The position numbers and the translations under genes are program-made. A stretch of DNA of 64,000 bases from positions 124,001 through 188,000 of the forward strand of contig NZ_JASBVP010000004.1 of the NCBI RefSeq assembly GCF_029961025.1. Reading direction: 5' to 3'. The notes under the pieces were generated by a model. The model made no database searches, was not told the DNA's origin, and saw only the letters and a list, made by a program, of their open reading frames with translations. This DNA is from Mycobacterium sp. GTDB lineage: Bacteria > Actinomycetota > Actinomycetes > Mycobacteriales > Mycobacteriaceae. Of this stretch, positions 43,930-52,948 are shown piece by piece; position 1 is the first letter of the stretch, and each line of letters starts with the position of its first letter.

Positions 43930-43946
43930 GTTCCTCATCGTGGAAC
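43930..43946. promoter_or_regulatory. GTTCC-N7-GGAAC palindrome, copy 6 (perfect arms)
   Basis: Located 112 bases before tmoA, in the 178-base gap after the third IclR gene. Arms are perfect and spacing is identical to the other copies, which supports shared control of the toluene monooxygenase and the meta-pathway units. Confidence 0.6.
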
Positions 43947-44058
43947 GCGCGTTGACGCCACGTTGGGGCCAGCCAAGACTCCCCCTTAGAGATCCGCTTC
44001 AAACGGATATAACGCCAAGCCGGACCCCGACGTGCAGTCTGAAGACAGGAGCAAAAAC

Positions 44059-45579
44059 ATGCCCAAGCTTGCCCGTTCCGAATGGTACGACCTCACCAGG
44101 GACATGAACTGGACGCTGTCGTATGTCACCGAAGAGGAGGCGTGGCCGACCGAGCTGTCCAACGGCTTCGGATTGCCCGCCGAGGCCTGGTGGGGCTGGG
44201 ACGAGCCCTACAAGATCACCTACCCGGAGTACGTGCGCACCCAGCACGGCAAGGATGCCGAGGTCTATGCGGTCAACGCCGCCATAGCGCGCTCGAAGGT
44301 GTTCGAACAGCTCGATCCCGGCTGGAAGTCGGCGATTATCGCGCACTACGGGGCGATCGCGGTGCCCGAGTATCTGGCCAGCATCGGCGAGTCGCGGATG
44401 GGCCGCTTCGGCCGGGCGGCGGCGTGGCGCAACATGGCCCTGTTCGGCACGTTGGATGAGATGCGCCACGGCCAGATTCAGCTCTACATCCCCTACGGTC
44501 TGCTGGGGAGGGAACCCCGCTTCGACTGGGCGCTCAAGACGACCCACACCAACGAGTGGGGTGCGATCGCCGCGCGCAGCCTCTTCGACGACATGTTCGT
44601 CGCCAACGACGCGGTGTCCACGGCGATCCAGCTGACCTTCACCTTCGAGACCGGGTTCACCAACCTGCAGTTCCTGGGGATGGCCGCCGACGCGATGAAC
44701 GTCGGTGACGTCAGCTTCGGCGCGCTGATCTCCTCCATCCAAACCGATGAGGCCCGCCACGCCCAGCAGGGCGAGCCGACCATCAAGCTGCTCGTCAAGC
44801 ACGGGCGCAAGGACGTCGCCCAAAAGCTGGTGGATCACATGTTCTGGCGCTCGTGGCGGATCTTCGCACTGCTGACCGGGCTGTCGATGGACTACTACAC
44901 GCCGGTGGAGCAGCGCGGCCACTCGTTCAAGGAGTTCATGCAGGAGTTTATCTGCAAGCAGTTCCTCGACCAGTTCCGCGACTTCGGCCTGGAAAAACCC
45001 TGGTACTGGGACGACATCTTCATCCCGGAGCTGGACTGGTATCACCACGCGCTGCACCTGGGTGTGTGGTACTGGCGCCCCACCGTCTGGTGGAACCCCG
45101 ACGGCGGAGTCACGCCGGGCAAGGGACGCGACTGGCTGGAGACCAAATACCCCGGTTGGAACGACAACTTCGGCCGGCACTGGGACGTGATCACGGAGAA
45201 CATCCGGGCCGGCAACCCCGAAGCCACCCTGCCCGAGACGTTGCCGATGGTCTGCAACATGTGCCACATCCCGGTGGTGTCCCCGGCCGGCTACAACGCC
45301 GGCAAGCTGTCCGACCCGCTGCCGCGGATCCTCGACCGCGACGGGCGTCGCTACACGTTCTGCTCCGAGCCCTGCCAGTGGGTCTTCGAGCAGTCGCCGG
45401 CACGGTTCCAGGGGCACCTCAACATCGTCGACCGGTTCCTCGCCGGTCAGATCCAGCCTCCGACGATGGAGGGCACGCTCGCCTACATGGGCCTGTCCCC
45501 GGCGGAGATGGGCCAGGACGCCGTGAACTACGCCTGGGCGTTCGCCGGGCTCCCGCACCGGGTGTCCTCGGTCGCCTAA
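44059..45579 (+). CDS. tmoA: Toluene-4-monooxygenase alpha (catalytic) subunit TmoA
   Basis: Di-iron hydroxylase subunit of 506 aa. Iron-binding ExxH motifs lie in LDEMRHGQ and TDEARHAQQG. The N-terminus WYDLTRDMNWTLSYVTEEE, FTFETGFTNLQFLGMAADA and NIVDRFLAGQIQPPTMEG closely follow Pseudomonas TmoA. It hydroxylates the ring of toluene or benzene to cresol or phenol. ATG 44059 has AGGAG seven bases upstream. It heads a complete tmoABCDEF set. A long antisense frame over tmoA-C is ignored. Confidence 0.94.
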   Translation: MPKLARSEWYDLTRDMNWTLSYVTEEEAWPTELSNGFGLPAEAWWGWDEPYKITYPEYVRTQHGKDAEVYAVNAAIARSKVFEQLDPGWKSAIIAHYGAIAVPEYLASIGESRMGRFGRAAAWRNMALFGTLDEMRHGQIQLYIPYGLLGREPRFDWALKTTHTNEWGAIAARSLFDDMFVANDAVSTAIQLTFTFETGFTNLQFLGMAADAMNVGDVSFGALISSIQTDEARHAQQGEPTIKLLVKHGRKDVAQKLVDHMFWRSWRIFALLTGLSMDYYTPVEQRGHSFKEFMQEFICKQFLDQFRDFGLEKPWYWDDIFIPELDWYHHALHLGVWYWRPTVWWNPDGGVTPGKGRDWLETKYPGWNDNFGRHWDVITENIRAGNPEATLPETLPMVCNMCHIPVVSPAGYNAGKLSDPLPRILDRDGRRYTFCSEPCQWVFEQSPARFQGHLNIVDRFLAGQIQPPTMEGTLAYMGLSPAEMGQDAVNYAWAFAGLPHRVSSVA

Positions 45580-45607
45580 CGACAACGACGAAAGGAGGGC
45601 TGCGGCA

Positions 45608-45853
45608 ATGGCGCTGTTTCCGCTGCAGGCGGTGTTCGACGGGGACTTTGTGGCGTTGGTGGTGCCCGTCGATGACACCGACCCGATGAGCGTGGTCGCC
45701 GACAAGGTGGCCCACCACGTGGTGGGCCATCGGGTGGCGGCGCAGGACCGCCCCCTGGCGGTGCGACACAACGGCACCACCCTGCCCGGGGATGTCACCC
45801 TGGCCAGCACGCAAATCACCCCGATGGATGTCATCCAGGTGGGATACGTGTGA
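45608..45853 (+). CDS. tmoB: Toluene-4-monooxygenase gamma subunit TmoB
   Basis: Small ubiquitin-like subunit (81 aa) of the hydroxylase. FPLQAVFDGDFVALVVPVDDTD, VADKVAHHVVGHRVA and the terminal ITPMDVIQVGYV align with TmoB, whose usual length is 84. AAAGGAGG precedes the ATG by nine bases. It joins TmoA and TmoE in the (alpha-beta-gamma)2 core. Its stop overlaps the tmoC start. Confidence 0.92.
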   Translation: MALFPLQAVFDGDFVALVVPVDDTDPMSVVADKVAHHVVGHRVAAQDRPLAVRHNGTTLPGDVTLASTQITPMDVIQVGYV

Positions 45854-46236
45854 TGACCGACGTGCCGCTGCGCTGGGTCGAGGTTCCGGAGGCCCAGGAC
45901 CTGTGGGAGGGCGACCTTATCGATGCCGAGATTGACGGCGACCAGGTGCTCATCGTGCACCACCTGGATGGCTCGTGGATGGCCTATCAGGGGTTGTGTC
46001 CGCATCAGGAAGTGGTGCTGGCCGACGGAAAGTGGGATGAGGGGTCGGCGACGTTGGAGTGCGCCGGGCATTCCTGGCTCTTCGATCTGAAGGCCGGGGT
46101 GTGCATCAATCCGGCGGGGTGCCGGCTGTACCGGTTCCCGATCGACGTCGCCGACGACGGAACGGTGCGTGTCGGTATCCCGCAGGACGGCCAGAGCCAC
46201 TACTACCGCTACCAAGAGGCTGAGAACCAACAATGA
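45853..46236 (+). CDS. tmoC: Rieske ferredoxin TmoC
   Basis: Rieske-type 2Fe-2S ferredoxin (127 aa) that carries electrons from TmoF to the hydroxylase. Cluster ligands are C-x-H in LCPHQEVVLADG and C-x2-H in ECAGHSWLFD. The ATG at 45853 shares a base with the tmoB stop; GTG 45850 directly before it would add one residue. The presence of a Rieske ferredoxin separates this group 2 monooxygenase from the phenol hydroxylase at 25342, whose reductase works directly. Confidence 0.93.
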   Translation: MTDVPLRWVEVPEAQDLWEGDLIDAEIDGDQVLIVHHLDGSWMAYQGLCPHQEVVLADGKWDEGSATLECAGHSWLFDLKAGVCINPAGCRLYRFPIDVADDGTVRVGIPQDGQSHYYRYQEAENQQ

Positions 46237-46544
46237 CTGTGAGTGACAACGTGAGTGAAAAACTGGTCGGCCCGGTGATCCGGGGCATCGACGGGGAAAT
46301 CGCCGAGGCGGTGGTGGCCGCGATCGAGGCGGATAACCCCGGTGCCGACGTGACGGTCGACGACAAAGGCGGCTATGTGCGGATCAGCGTGCCCCACCGG
46401 TGCGTGCTGACCCGGCGCAGCCTGGAAGAGGAACTCGGCCGGGAGTTCCCGCTGACCGATCTCGAGCCCGCCCTCTCGGCGTTCGCCGGCCGGATCAAAC
46501 AGACAGATGACCAGTGGGTCTGGTACCTAGAAAGGCAGGACTGA
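46233..46544 (+). CDS. tmoD: Toluene-4-monooxygenase effector protein TmoD
   Basis: Cofactor-less effector (103 aa) that binds the hydroxylase and controls turnover and regiospecificity. Family features are VGPVIRGIDGEIAEAVVAAIEADNPG, the central GGYVRISVPHRCVLTRRSLEEELG and DDQWVWYLER at the end. It overlaps tmoC by four bases. It is a distant relative of DmpM at 26379. Confidence 0.92.
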   Translation: MTVSDNVSEKLVGPVIRGIDGEIAEAVVAAIEADNPGADVTVDDKGGYVRISVPHRCVLTRRSLEEELGREFPLTDLEPALSAFAGRIKQTDDQWVWYLERQD

Positions 46545-46548
46545 AGCC

Positions 46549-47565
46549 GTGACAACCGCGCAGGGCCGGCAACGGCGAAAGACAAAGACATGGAGCTTGT
46601 TCGGTGACGTCCGGCGCAAGCCCACCCCGTACGAGGTTGTCACCGGCAAGCTGCACTACCACTTCCGGCACGACCCGGCGCCGTTCGAGATGGACCCGCA
46701 GTGGTCACTCAACCAGTGGTATTTGACCCACCGCGAGGGCTCGCCGCTGCAGGTCGATGACTGGGAGGACTTCCGCGACCCCGACACGCTGATCTACAAG
46801 GACTACGTCACCCACCAGCACGAGCGCGAGCTGTACGTGGACGGCCTGATCGACGAGCATGAGGAGGCCGGATCGGTCACCGCCCTCGACCCGGGATGGG
46901 TCGACACGTTGCGGGCGCTGTTCGTTCCGCTGCGGTTCCCGCTGCACGTGCTGCAGATGGTCGGGCTGTACGTCGGCCAGATGGCGCCGTCGTCCTACAT
47001 CACCAACTGCGCCCACTTCCAGGCGGCCGATGAGATGCGGCGCATCCAGCGCATCGCCTACTGGACCAAGGTGCTGGCCAACTCCCACGGCGCCGATATC
47101 GCCGAGACCGCGACCGCGCGCCAAGCCTGGGAGCAGGATCCCGCCTGGCAACCGCTGCGGGAAACCTTGGAGAAGTTGCTGATCGCCTACGACTGGGGTG
47201 AGGCGTTCACCGCGCTGAACCTCGTCGTCAAACCCATGGTCGACACCCTGGTCAACCAGGAGTTCGGGGCGCTGGCCGAAACCAACGACGATCGGCTTTT
47301 GGCCGCGTTGTGCGCCGAGTTTGCCCACGACGCCCGCCGCAGCCAGCGCTGGACCCGGGCGCTGACCGAATACGCCCGTGAGCGCAAGCCGGACTTGACC
47401 GAGGTGCTCGACGGGTGGGTGCGCCAATGGCAGCCGCGCGCCGACAAGGCGGTCGAAGCCCTGGCGGCGCAGTTCGCCCGGGCGCCGCGGCCCCGGGATC
47501 CCGGCGAGGTCGCCTCGCGGGTGAAAGAGGCTCACCGTGAGTTCCTTGCCGGAACCGTGCGCTGA
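46549..47565 (+). CDS. tmoE: Toluene-4-monooxygenase beta subunit TmoE
   Basis: Structural beta subunit of 338 aa with the ferritin-like fold but no iron ligands. KTWSLFGDVRRKPTPYEVVTGKLHYHF, DPQWSLNQWYLTHREGSPL, YVTHQHERELYVDGL and SSYITNCAHFQAADEMRRIQRIAYW are typical TmoE segments. The GTG start is preceded by AAAGGCAGG. The reductase gene tmoF starts inside it, overlapping by 29 bases. Confidence 0.92.
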   Translation: MTTAQGRQRRKTKTWSLFGDVRRKPTPYEVVTGKLHYHFRHDPAPFEMDPQWSLNQWYLTHREGSPLQVDDWEDFRDPDTLIYKDYVTHQHERELYVDGLIDEHEEAGSVTALDPGWVDTLRALFVPLRFPLHVLQMVGLYVGQMAPSSYITNCAHFQAADEMRRIQRIAYWTKVLANSHGADIAETATARQAWEQDPAWQPLRETLEKLLIAYDWGEAFTALNLVVKPMVDTLVNQEFGALAETNDDRLLAALCAEFAHDARRSQRWTRALTEYARERKPDLTEVLDGWVRQWQPRADKAVEALAAQFARAPRPRDPGEVASRVKEAHREFLAGTVR

Positions 47566-48562
47566 GGAGGGCGCTGCCACCGGCTCGTTTGAGGCCCGCG
47601 TCGCCGGGACGGATCTACGGTTCCGGGTCCGTTCCGGCGAGCGGATACTCGGCGCCGCCCGCCGGGCGGGGGTGTGGCTACCCTTCGAATGCGGGTGGGG
47701 CAGTTGCAGCACCTGCAAGGCGACCCTGGTCGAGGGGGAAGTGAAACTGCTCTTCCCGCAGGCCCCCGCGGTCGATCCCCGGGACGCCCGCCGCCGGCGT
47801 TTCCTGGCCTGTCAGTCCACGGCCTGCTCCGACATCACCCTCAAGGTGCTGCGGTTCGGACCGTTCGAGGAGCGGCCGACCCGCGACTACCACGCGGAGC
47901 TGGTGAGCACCGAGGAACTCGGGCCGGACATCCGCCGGTTCCGGTTTCGTCTGGACATCACCAGCCAGTATCGGCCGGGCCAGCACGCCATCCTCGAACT
48001 CGGCGCCAACCTGCGGCGCTGCTACTCGATGGCCGGTCTCCCGGGCGCCGACACCGTGGAGTTCATCGCCAAGCGCTATGCGGGCGGCGCGGGAAGCAAC
48101 ACCCTTTTCTCGCTGGCTCCCGGCGAGCGGATCCCCATCGAGCTGCCTTACGGGGACATGTGGCTGCGCGGCGGGGACCGCGACGTGGTGCTAACCGCGG
48201 GCGGGACCGGGATTTCGGCGATCATCGCGCTGGTGCGCCAGCTCGCCGACGCCGCCACCACCCGGGCGGTGCACGTGTTCTACGGGGCGAACACCCGAGA
48301 CGAGCTGGTGTGCTGGGACGAGCTACAGCAGCTGGTCGCGCGGTTGCCGTCGGGCCGGCTGCACGGCGCCCTGGCCAAACCCGCCGAGGGCTGGTCGGGC
48401 ACCACGGGGTTTGTCACCGACGCGCTCGAGTCGCAGCTGGCAGCGCTGACGGACGCCGAGCACTACCTGGCCGGGCCCCCGGTGATGGTCGACGCCGTGC
48501 TCGCGCTGCTGCGCGAGCGCAACATCCCGATCGACCGCGTCCACTACGACCGTTTCGGCTGA
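47537..48562 (+). CDS. tmoF: Toluene-4-monooxygenase reductase TmoF
   Basis: NADH oxidoreductase of 341 aa that reduces TmoC. The N-terminal plant-type 2Fe-2S domain (ECGWGSCSTCKA, then LACQS), the FAD domain (RRCYSMAGLPG) and the NAD domain (TAGGTGISAIIALVRQ, YLAGPPVMVDAVL) are in the usual order. The GTG start is inside tmoE with GAAAGAGG upstream. The frame ends 55 bases before a zinc alcohol dehydrogenase gene. Confidence 0.92.
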   Translation: MSSLPEPCAEEGAATGSFEARVAGTDLRFRVRSGERILGAARRAGVWLPFECGWGSCSTCKATLVEGEVKLLFPQAPAVDPRDARRRRFLACQSTACSDITLKVLRFGPFEERPTRDYHAELVSTEELGPDIRRFRFRLDITSQYRPGQHAILELGANLRRCYSMAGLPGADTVEFIAKRYAGGAGSNTLFSLAPGERIPIELPYGDMWLRGGDRDVVLTAGGTGISAIIALVRQLADAATTRAVHVFYGANTRDELVCWDELQQLVARLPSGRLHGALAKPAEGWSGTTGFVTDALESQLAALTDAEHYLAGPPVMVDAVLALLRERNIPIDRVHYDRFG

Positions 48563-48617
48563 CCGGCCCAGCCATGCCCGCCAGCGGGTTTCCCACCGAC
48601 CGCACGAGGAGGTTTTC

Positions 48618-49688
48618 ATGCGAGCAGCCGTCTACCAAGGACCGCGCACGGTCACCATCGAAAACGTGCCGGACCCGACCCTCCGGGATCCGGGCGATCT
48701 GATCGTCAAGACCAGGGTCGCCTCGATGTGCGGATCGGATCTCTACCTGTTCAACGGCGAGGTCGCCGACCTCGTCGCCCCCGGGCACACCACGCTTGGC
48801 CACGAGATCTGCGGCGAGGTCGTCGAAGTGGGTTCCGCCGTGACCCAATTCGCCGTGGGCGACCGGGTCACCTTCCCGTACTCGGTCAGCTGCGGGCGCT
48901 GCGAGATGTGCCGGGCCGGCCAGACCGCGCACTGCCTGACCAGCGGCAAGGCCATCTACGGCTTCGGCACCGCCTTCGGCGACCTGGGGGGCAGCCAGGC
49001 CGAATACGTCCGTGTTCCGCTTGCCGACGCTCACCTCGAGCACGTGCCCGACGCCATCGCCGACGAGGTCGCGCCGTTCCTGTCCTGCAACCTGCCCGCG
49101 GCTACCATCGCCGTGCACGCGGCCGCCATCGAGCCCACCGACACCGTGGCGGTCGTCGGGTGCGGCCCCACCGGTCTGCTCGCACTTGACCTGCTTCGCC
49201 GGCGCACCGACGCCCCGGTGTATGCGTTGGACCCGGTGGCCTATCGCCGGGAGCGCGCCGAAAAGCTCGGCGCGATCGCCCTGGACGCCGGCCCGCAGGC
49301 GACCGAGGCATCCATTCAGACCATCCTGGACGCCACCAACGGGCTGGGGGTGCACAAGGTCGTTGAGTTCGCCGGGCGCGGTGCGGGTTTCGACCTGGCC
49401 GTTGCCCTGGCTCGGCCCGGTGCGACGATCAGCGGCGGGGGGGTGTATCTCGAGCGCGATCATCCGGCGTCACTGTTCGACATGTTTTTCAAGAATCTTC
49501 AGCTGCGTCTCAACGGATTCGCTAACGCCAAAACCGCGCAGTGGCAGGCGATGCAGCTCATCGAGAACAACGTCATCGACCCGACCGCGGTCATCACCCA
49601 CCGGGTGCGGCTCGACGAGTTTCCCGGGGCGGCAACCCAATTCGCTGACCGCGAGCCGGGCTTTCTGAAGATGCTCATCACCCCCTGA
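48618..49688 (+). CDS. Zinc-dependent medium-chain alcohol dehydrogenase
   Basis: Protein of 356 aa with catalytic-zinc motifs MCGSDLYLFNG and GHEICGEVVEVG, structural-zinc cysteines in CGRCEMCRAGQTAHC and Rossmann motif VVGCGPTGLLAL. It resembles glutathione-independent formaldehyde and threonine/sorbitol-type dehydrogenases rather than the XylB-like enzyme at 9241. A strong ACGAGGAGG leader precedes the ATG. Following tmoF on the same strand, it may oxidise an alcohol derived from toluene or cresol oxidation. It is the last gene of the island before murE. Confidence 0.78.
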   Translation: MRAAVYQGPRTVTIENVPDPTLRDPGDLIVKTRVASMCGSDLYLFNGEVADLVAPGHTTLGHEICGEVVEVGSAVTQFAVGDRVTFPYSVSCGRCEMCRAGQTAHCLTSGKAIYGFGTAFGDLGGSQAEYVRVPLADAHLEHVPDAIADEVAPFLSCNLPAATIAVHAAAIEPTDTVAVVGCGPTGLLALDLLRRRTDAPVYALDPVAYRRERAEKLGAIALDAGPQATEASIQTILDATNGLGVHKVVEFAGRGAGFDLAVALARPGATISGGGVYLERDHPASLFDMFFKNLQLRLNGFANAKTAQWQAMQLIENNVIDPTAVITHRVRLDEFPGAATQFADREPGFLKMLITP

Positions 49689-49846
49689 TCGTCAGGGCAC
49701 TCGGGCGCCGCCGGAGGTTCGGCACCGGCCGGTAACCGCTGCGCCGGCCGCGGCGGCTTTGAGATCACCGCGCCGCGCAGCCATGGGTGGCGTCGCGCCG
49801 GCGGACGGCCGGCACCGTTCCGCGTGATCGAGGCCGATACTGTTTC

Positions 49847-49896
49847 ATGGCTGAAATCCTGGTAGGCCCATTGGCTTGGCTGAAATCCCGGTGAGC
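49847..49896. repeat. Direct repeat at the murE start / island border
   Basis: TGGCTGAAATCC occurs exactly at 49848-49859 and 49877-49888, with further near-identity on both sides. The first copy begins with ATG (MAEILV..., closed by a stop after 15 codons); the second begins with TTG and runs into murE. The 29-base offset means only the second copy is in the murE frame. The rest of the 187-base gap 49689-49875 shows nothing else. Confidence 0.6.
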
Positions 49897-51441
49897 GAGC
49901 GGGTGGAGGTGACGTCGGTGCCAACTGAGCTGCGCCCCACCGCGAGCGCCGGTGTGCCGCTGCCGGTGCTAGCGGCGCAGGTGGGCGCCGTGCCCGCCGC
50001 GGGCGGCGTCATCCCGGATGTGCGCATCACCGGGGTGACGTTGCGGGCCCAAGAGGCCCGTGCCGGCGACCTGTTCGCGGCGTTGGCGGGCGCGACCACG
50101 CACGGCGGCCGTTACGCCGGCGAGGCGGCCGAACGGGGTGCGGTCGCGGTGCTCACCGATGCCGGTGGGGTGGCCGCGCTGCCCGGCCACCTCGCCGTGC
50201 CCGTCCTGACCCACCCAGAACCGCGTGCGGTGCTGGGCGAGCTGGCCGCGACGGTATACGGGCGGCCGTCGGGGCGGGTCACCGTCATCGGGATCACCGG
50301 CACCTCCGGCAAGACCACCTCGACGTATCTGGTGGAGGCCGGTCTGCGGGCCGCCGGGCGGACCACCGGGCTGATCGGCACCATCGGCGGCCGCATCGAC
50401 GGCGCCGACGTGCCCGCGGCGCTGACCACCCCGGAGGCACCCGCGTTGCAGGCGCTGCTCGCGGTGATGGCCGAACGCGGCGTGGACACCGCGGTGATGG
50501 AGGTATCCAGTCACGCGCTGGCCCTGCATCGTGTGGACGGGGTGCGGTTCGCCGTGGCCGCCTTCACCAACCTGTCCCGCGACCACCTCGACTTTCACCC
50601 CAGCATGGCCGACTACTTCGCGGCCAAGGCCCGGCTGTTCGACCCGGGCTCGCCGCTGCGGGCCCGCGCCGTGGTGATCTGCGTGGACGACGATGCCGGG
50701 CGGGCGATGGCCGCCCGCGCCGGTGATGCGATCACCGTCAGCGCCGCGGACCGCCCGGCACACTGGCGCGCCGAGGACATCGAGCGGTTCGGCGCCCACG
50801 GACAGCAGTTCACCGCGGTCGACCCGGCCGGCGTGCGCCACCGGCTGGGCATTCGACTGCCGGGACCCTACAACGTCGCGAATTGTCTTGTCGCACTGGC
50901 TATTCTCGATCTGGTCGGCGTTTCCCCGGAGCAGGCGGCGCCCGGATTGCGGGCCACCCGCGTTCCCGGGCGTCTCGAGGAGATCGACCGCGGTCAAGAC
51001 TTTCTGGCGCTGGTCGACTACGCCCACAAGCCGGGCGCGTTGCGCGCGGTGCTGCGGGCGGTGCGCCACCCGGATGCCCGGGTCGCGGTGGTGTTCGGCG
51101 CCGGCGGGGAGCGCGACCCCGGCAAGCGGGCCCCGATGGGCAAGATCGCCGCCGAACTGGCGGATCTGGTCGTCGTCACCGACGACAACCCACGCGGGGA
51201 GGATCCCGCCGCGATCCGGCGCGCCATCCTCGCCGGGGCCGCCGAGGCGAACACCAACGCCGAACTCGTCGAGATAGCCGACCGGCGCGCGGCGATCCGG
51301 CACGCCGTCTTCTGGGCCCAACCCGGCGACGTGGTGCTGGTCACCGGCAAGGGCCACGAGACCGGGCAGATCCGTGGCGGGCAGATCCGGCCCTTCGACG
51401 ATCGCCTGGAGCTAGCGGCCGCCCTGGAGGCGCGGGCGTGA
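49876..51441 (+). CDS. murE: UDP-MurNAc-tripeptide synthetase MurE (meso-DAP adding)
   Basis: Cytoplasmic Mur ligase of 521 aa that adds meso-diaminopimelate to UDP-MurNAc-L-Ala-D-Glu. The ATP site is [13 protein letters not shown]; HxxH-type substrate contacts lie in [14 protein letters not shown] and [10 protein letters not shown]; the DNPRGEDP motif marks meso-DAP specificity. The start is uncertain: TTG 49876, GTG 49891 and GTG 49906 are all in frame, and conserved sequence begins only at about residue 20 ([10 protein letters not shown]). M. tuberculosis MurE also has an extended N-terminus. It leads a tightly overlapping dcw run with murF. Confidence 0.95.
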   Translation: MAEIPVSERVEVTSVPTELRPTASAGVPLPVLAAQVGAVPAAGGVIPDVRITGVTLRAQEARAGDLFAALAGATTHGGRYAGEAAERGAVAVLTDAGGVAALPGHLAVPVLTHPEPRAVLGELAATVYGRPSGRVTVIGITGTSGKTTSTYLVEAGLRAAGRTTGLIGTIGGRIDGADVPAALTTPEAPALQALLAVMAERGVDTAVMEVSSHALALHRVDGVRFAVAAFTNLSRDHLDFHPSMADYFAAKARLFDPGSPLRARAVVICVDDDAGRAMAARAGDAITVSAADRPAHWRAEDIERFGAHGQQFTAVDPAGVRHRLGIRLPGPYNVANCLVALAILDLVGVSPEQAAPGLRATRVPGRLEEIDRGQDFLALVDYAHKPGALRAVLRAVRHPDARVAVVFGAGGERDPGKRAPMGKIAAELADLVVVTDDNPRGEDPAAIRRAILAGAAEANTNAELVEIADRRAAIRHAVFWAQPGDVVLVTGKGHETGQIRGGQIRPFDDRLELAAALEARA

Positions 51442-52937
51442 TCGATCTGAGCGTCGCGCGCATCGCCGAGATCGTTGGCGGTGACCTGTCCGGCATCACA
51501 CCGCACGACGCCGCCCGACGGCACGTGACCGGAACCGTCGAATTCGATTCCCGCGCAATCACTCCCGGCGGGTTGTTCCTCGCGCTTCCGGGGGCGCGCA
51601 CCGACGGTCACGAGCACGCGGCGGCGGCGGTGGCTGCCGGAGCGGTCGCGGTGCTGGCCGCCCGGCCGGTCGGGGTGCCGGCCATCGTGGTGCGCCCCGG
51701 CCCGCAACCCCCGGCAAATACCGGGGTGCTCGAGCACGATGCCGACGGCTCCGGCGCGGCGGTGCTGGCCGCGCTGGGCAAGCTGGCCGGCGCGGTGGCC
51801 GCGGAGCTGATCGCCGAGGGGCTGACCGTCATCGGCATCACCGGCTCATCGGGCAAAACCTCGACCAAGGACCTGCTGGCTGCCGTCCTCAAGCCGCTGG
51901 GCGAGGTGGTGGCCCCACCGGGCTCGTTCAACAACGAGCTGGGCCACCCGTGGACGGTGCTGCGCGCCACCCGCCACACCGACTATCTGGTCCTGGAGCT
52001 CTCGGCGCGCCATCGCGGCAACATCGCCGCGCTGGCGGCCATCGCGCCGCCCGCGATCGGGGTGGTGCTCAACGTCGGCACCGCGCACCTCGGCGAATTC
52101 GGTTCGCGGGAGGCGATCGCGGCGACCAAATCCGAACTACTGCAATCTATTCCACAAGACGGAGCGGTCGTCCTCAATGTCGATGATCCGGCGGTGGCGG
52201 CGATGGCCGGTAAAACCGTGGCCCGGGTTGTGCGGGTCAGCCGCAACCGGCTCACCGACGCCGGGCCCGGTGATGTCTGGGCCGGGCCGGTGACGCTCGA
52301 CGAATGGGCCCGGCCGCGCTTCACGCTGCACACCCGTGACGCGCAGGCCCAGGTGCAGCTGCGGGTGTCGGGGGAGCATCAGGTCACCAACGCGCTGTGC
52401 GCGGCGGCGGTCGCGCTGCACTGCGGTGCCGCGCTGGGGCAGACAGCGGTGGCGCTGGCCGGCGCGGGCGCGGTGTCGCGGCACCGCATGCAGGTGATCA
52501 CCCGTGCCGACGGGGTGACGGTGATCGACGACGCCTACAACGCCAATCCGGAGTCGATGCGCGCCGGGCTGCAGGCCCTGGCCTGGATCGCTCACCGGGG
52601 CGGGCGGCCGCGACGCAGCTGGGCGGTGCTGGGGCCGATGGCCGAGCTCGGCGACGACGCGATAACCGAGCACCATCGCATCGGCCGGCTGGCGGTGCGC
52701 TTAAATGTGTCTCGACTGGTTGTCGTGGGAACCGGGAGGCTGATGAGTGCCATGCACCACGGCGCGGTGACGGCGGGCCCGTGGGGCGGCGAGGCCACCG
52801 TCGTCGCCGGCACCGACGCCGCCTTGGCGCTGTTGCGGACCGAGCTGCGGCCCGGGGATGTGGTGCTGGTCAAGGCGTCCCATGCGGCCGGGCTGGGAGC
52901 GCTGGCCGACGCGCTGATTGCCGACGGCACCGGCTGA
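51438..52937 (+). CDS. murF: UDP-MurNAc-pentapeptide synthetase MurF
   Basis: Mur ligase of 499 aa that adds D-Ala-D-Ala to the tripeptide precursor. ATP-binding [53 protein letters not shown] and [16 protein letters not shown] are intact. GTG 51438 overlaps the murE stop (GTGA). It is followed eleven bases later by mraY. Confidence 0.96.
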   Translation: MIDLSVARIAEIVGGDLSGITPHDAARRHVTGTVEFDSRAITPGGLFLALPGARTDGHEHAAAAVAAGAVAVLAARPVGVPAIVVRPGPQPPANTGVLEHDADGSGAAVLAALGKLAGAVAAELIAEGLTVIGITGSSGKTSTKDLLAAVLKPLGEVVAPPGSFNNELGHPWTVLRATRHTDYLVLELSARHRGNIAALAAIAPPAIGVVLNVGTAHLGEFGSREAIAATKSELLQSIPQDGAVVLNVDDPAVAAMAGKTVARVVRVSRNRLTDAGPGDVWAGPVTLDEWARPRFTLHTRDAQAQVQLRVSGEHQVTNALCAAAVALHCGAALGQTAVALAGAGAVSRHRMQVITRADGVTVIDDAYNANPESMRAGLQALAWIAHRGGRPRRSWAVLGPMAELGDDAITEHHRIGRLAVRLNVSRLVVVGTGRLMSAMHHGAVTAGPWGGEATVVAGTDAALALLRTELRPGDVVLVKASHAAGLGALADALIADGTG

Positions 52938-52948
52938 GGCATCCGGCG

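Noticed and set aside
43999..46233. 744-codon open frame antisense to tmoA-tmoC
   Set aside because: It spans three well-conserved genes on the other strand and its translation is low-complexity; treated as a composition artefact.
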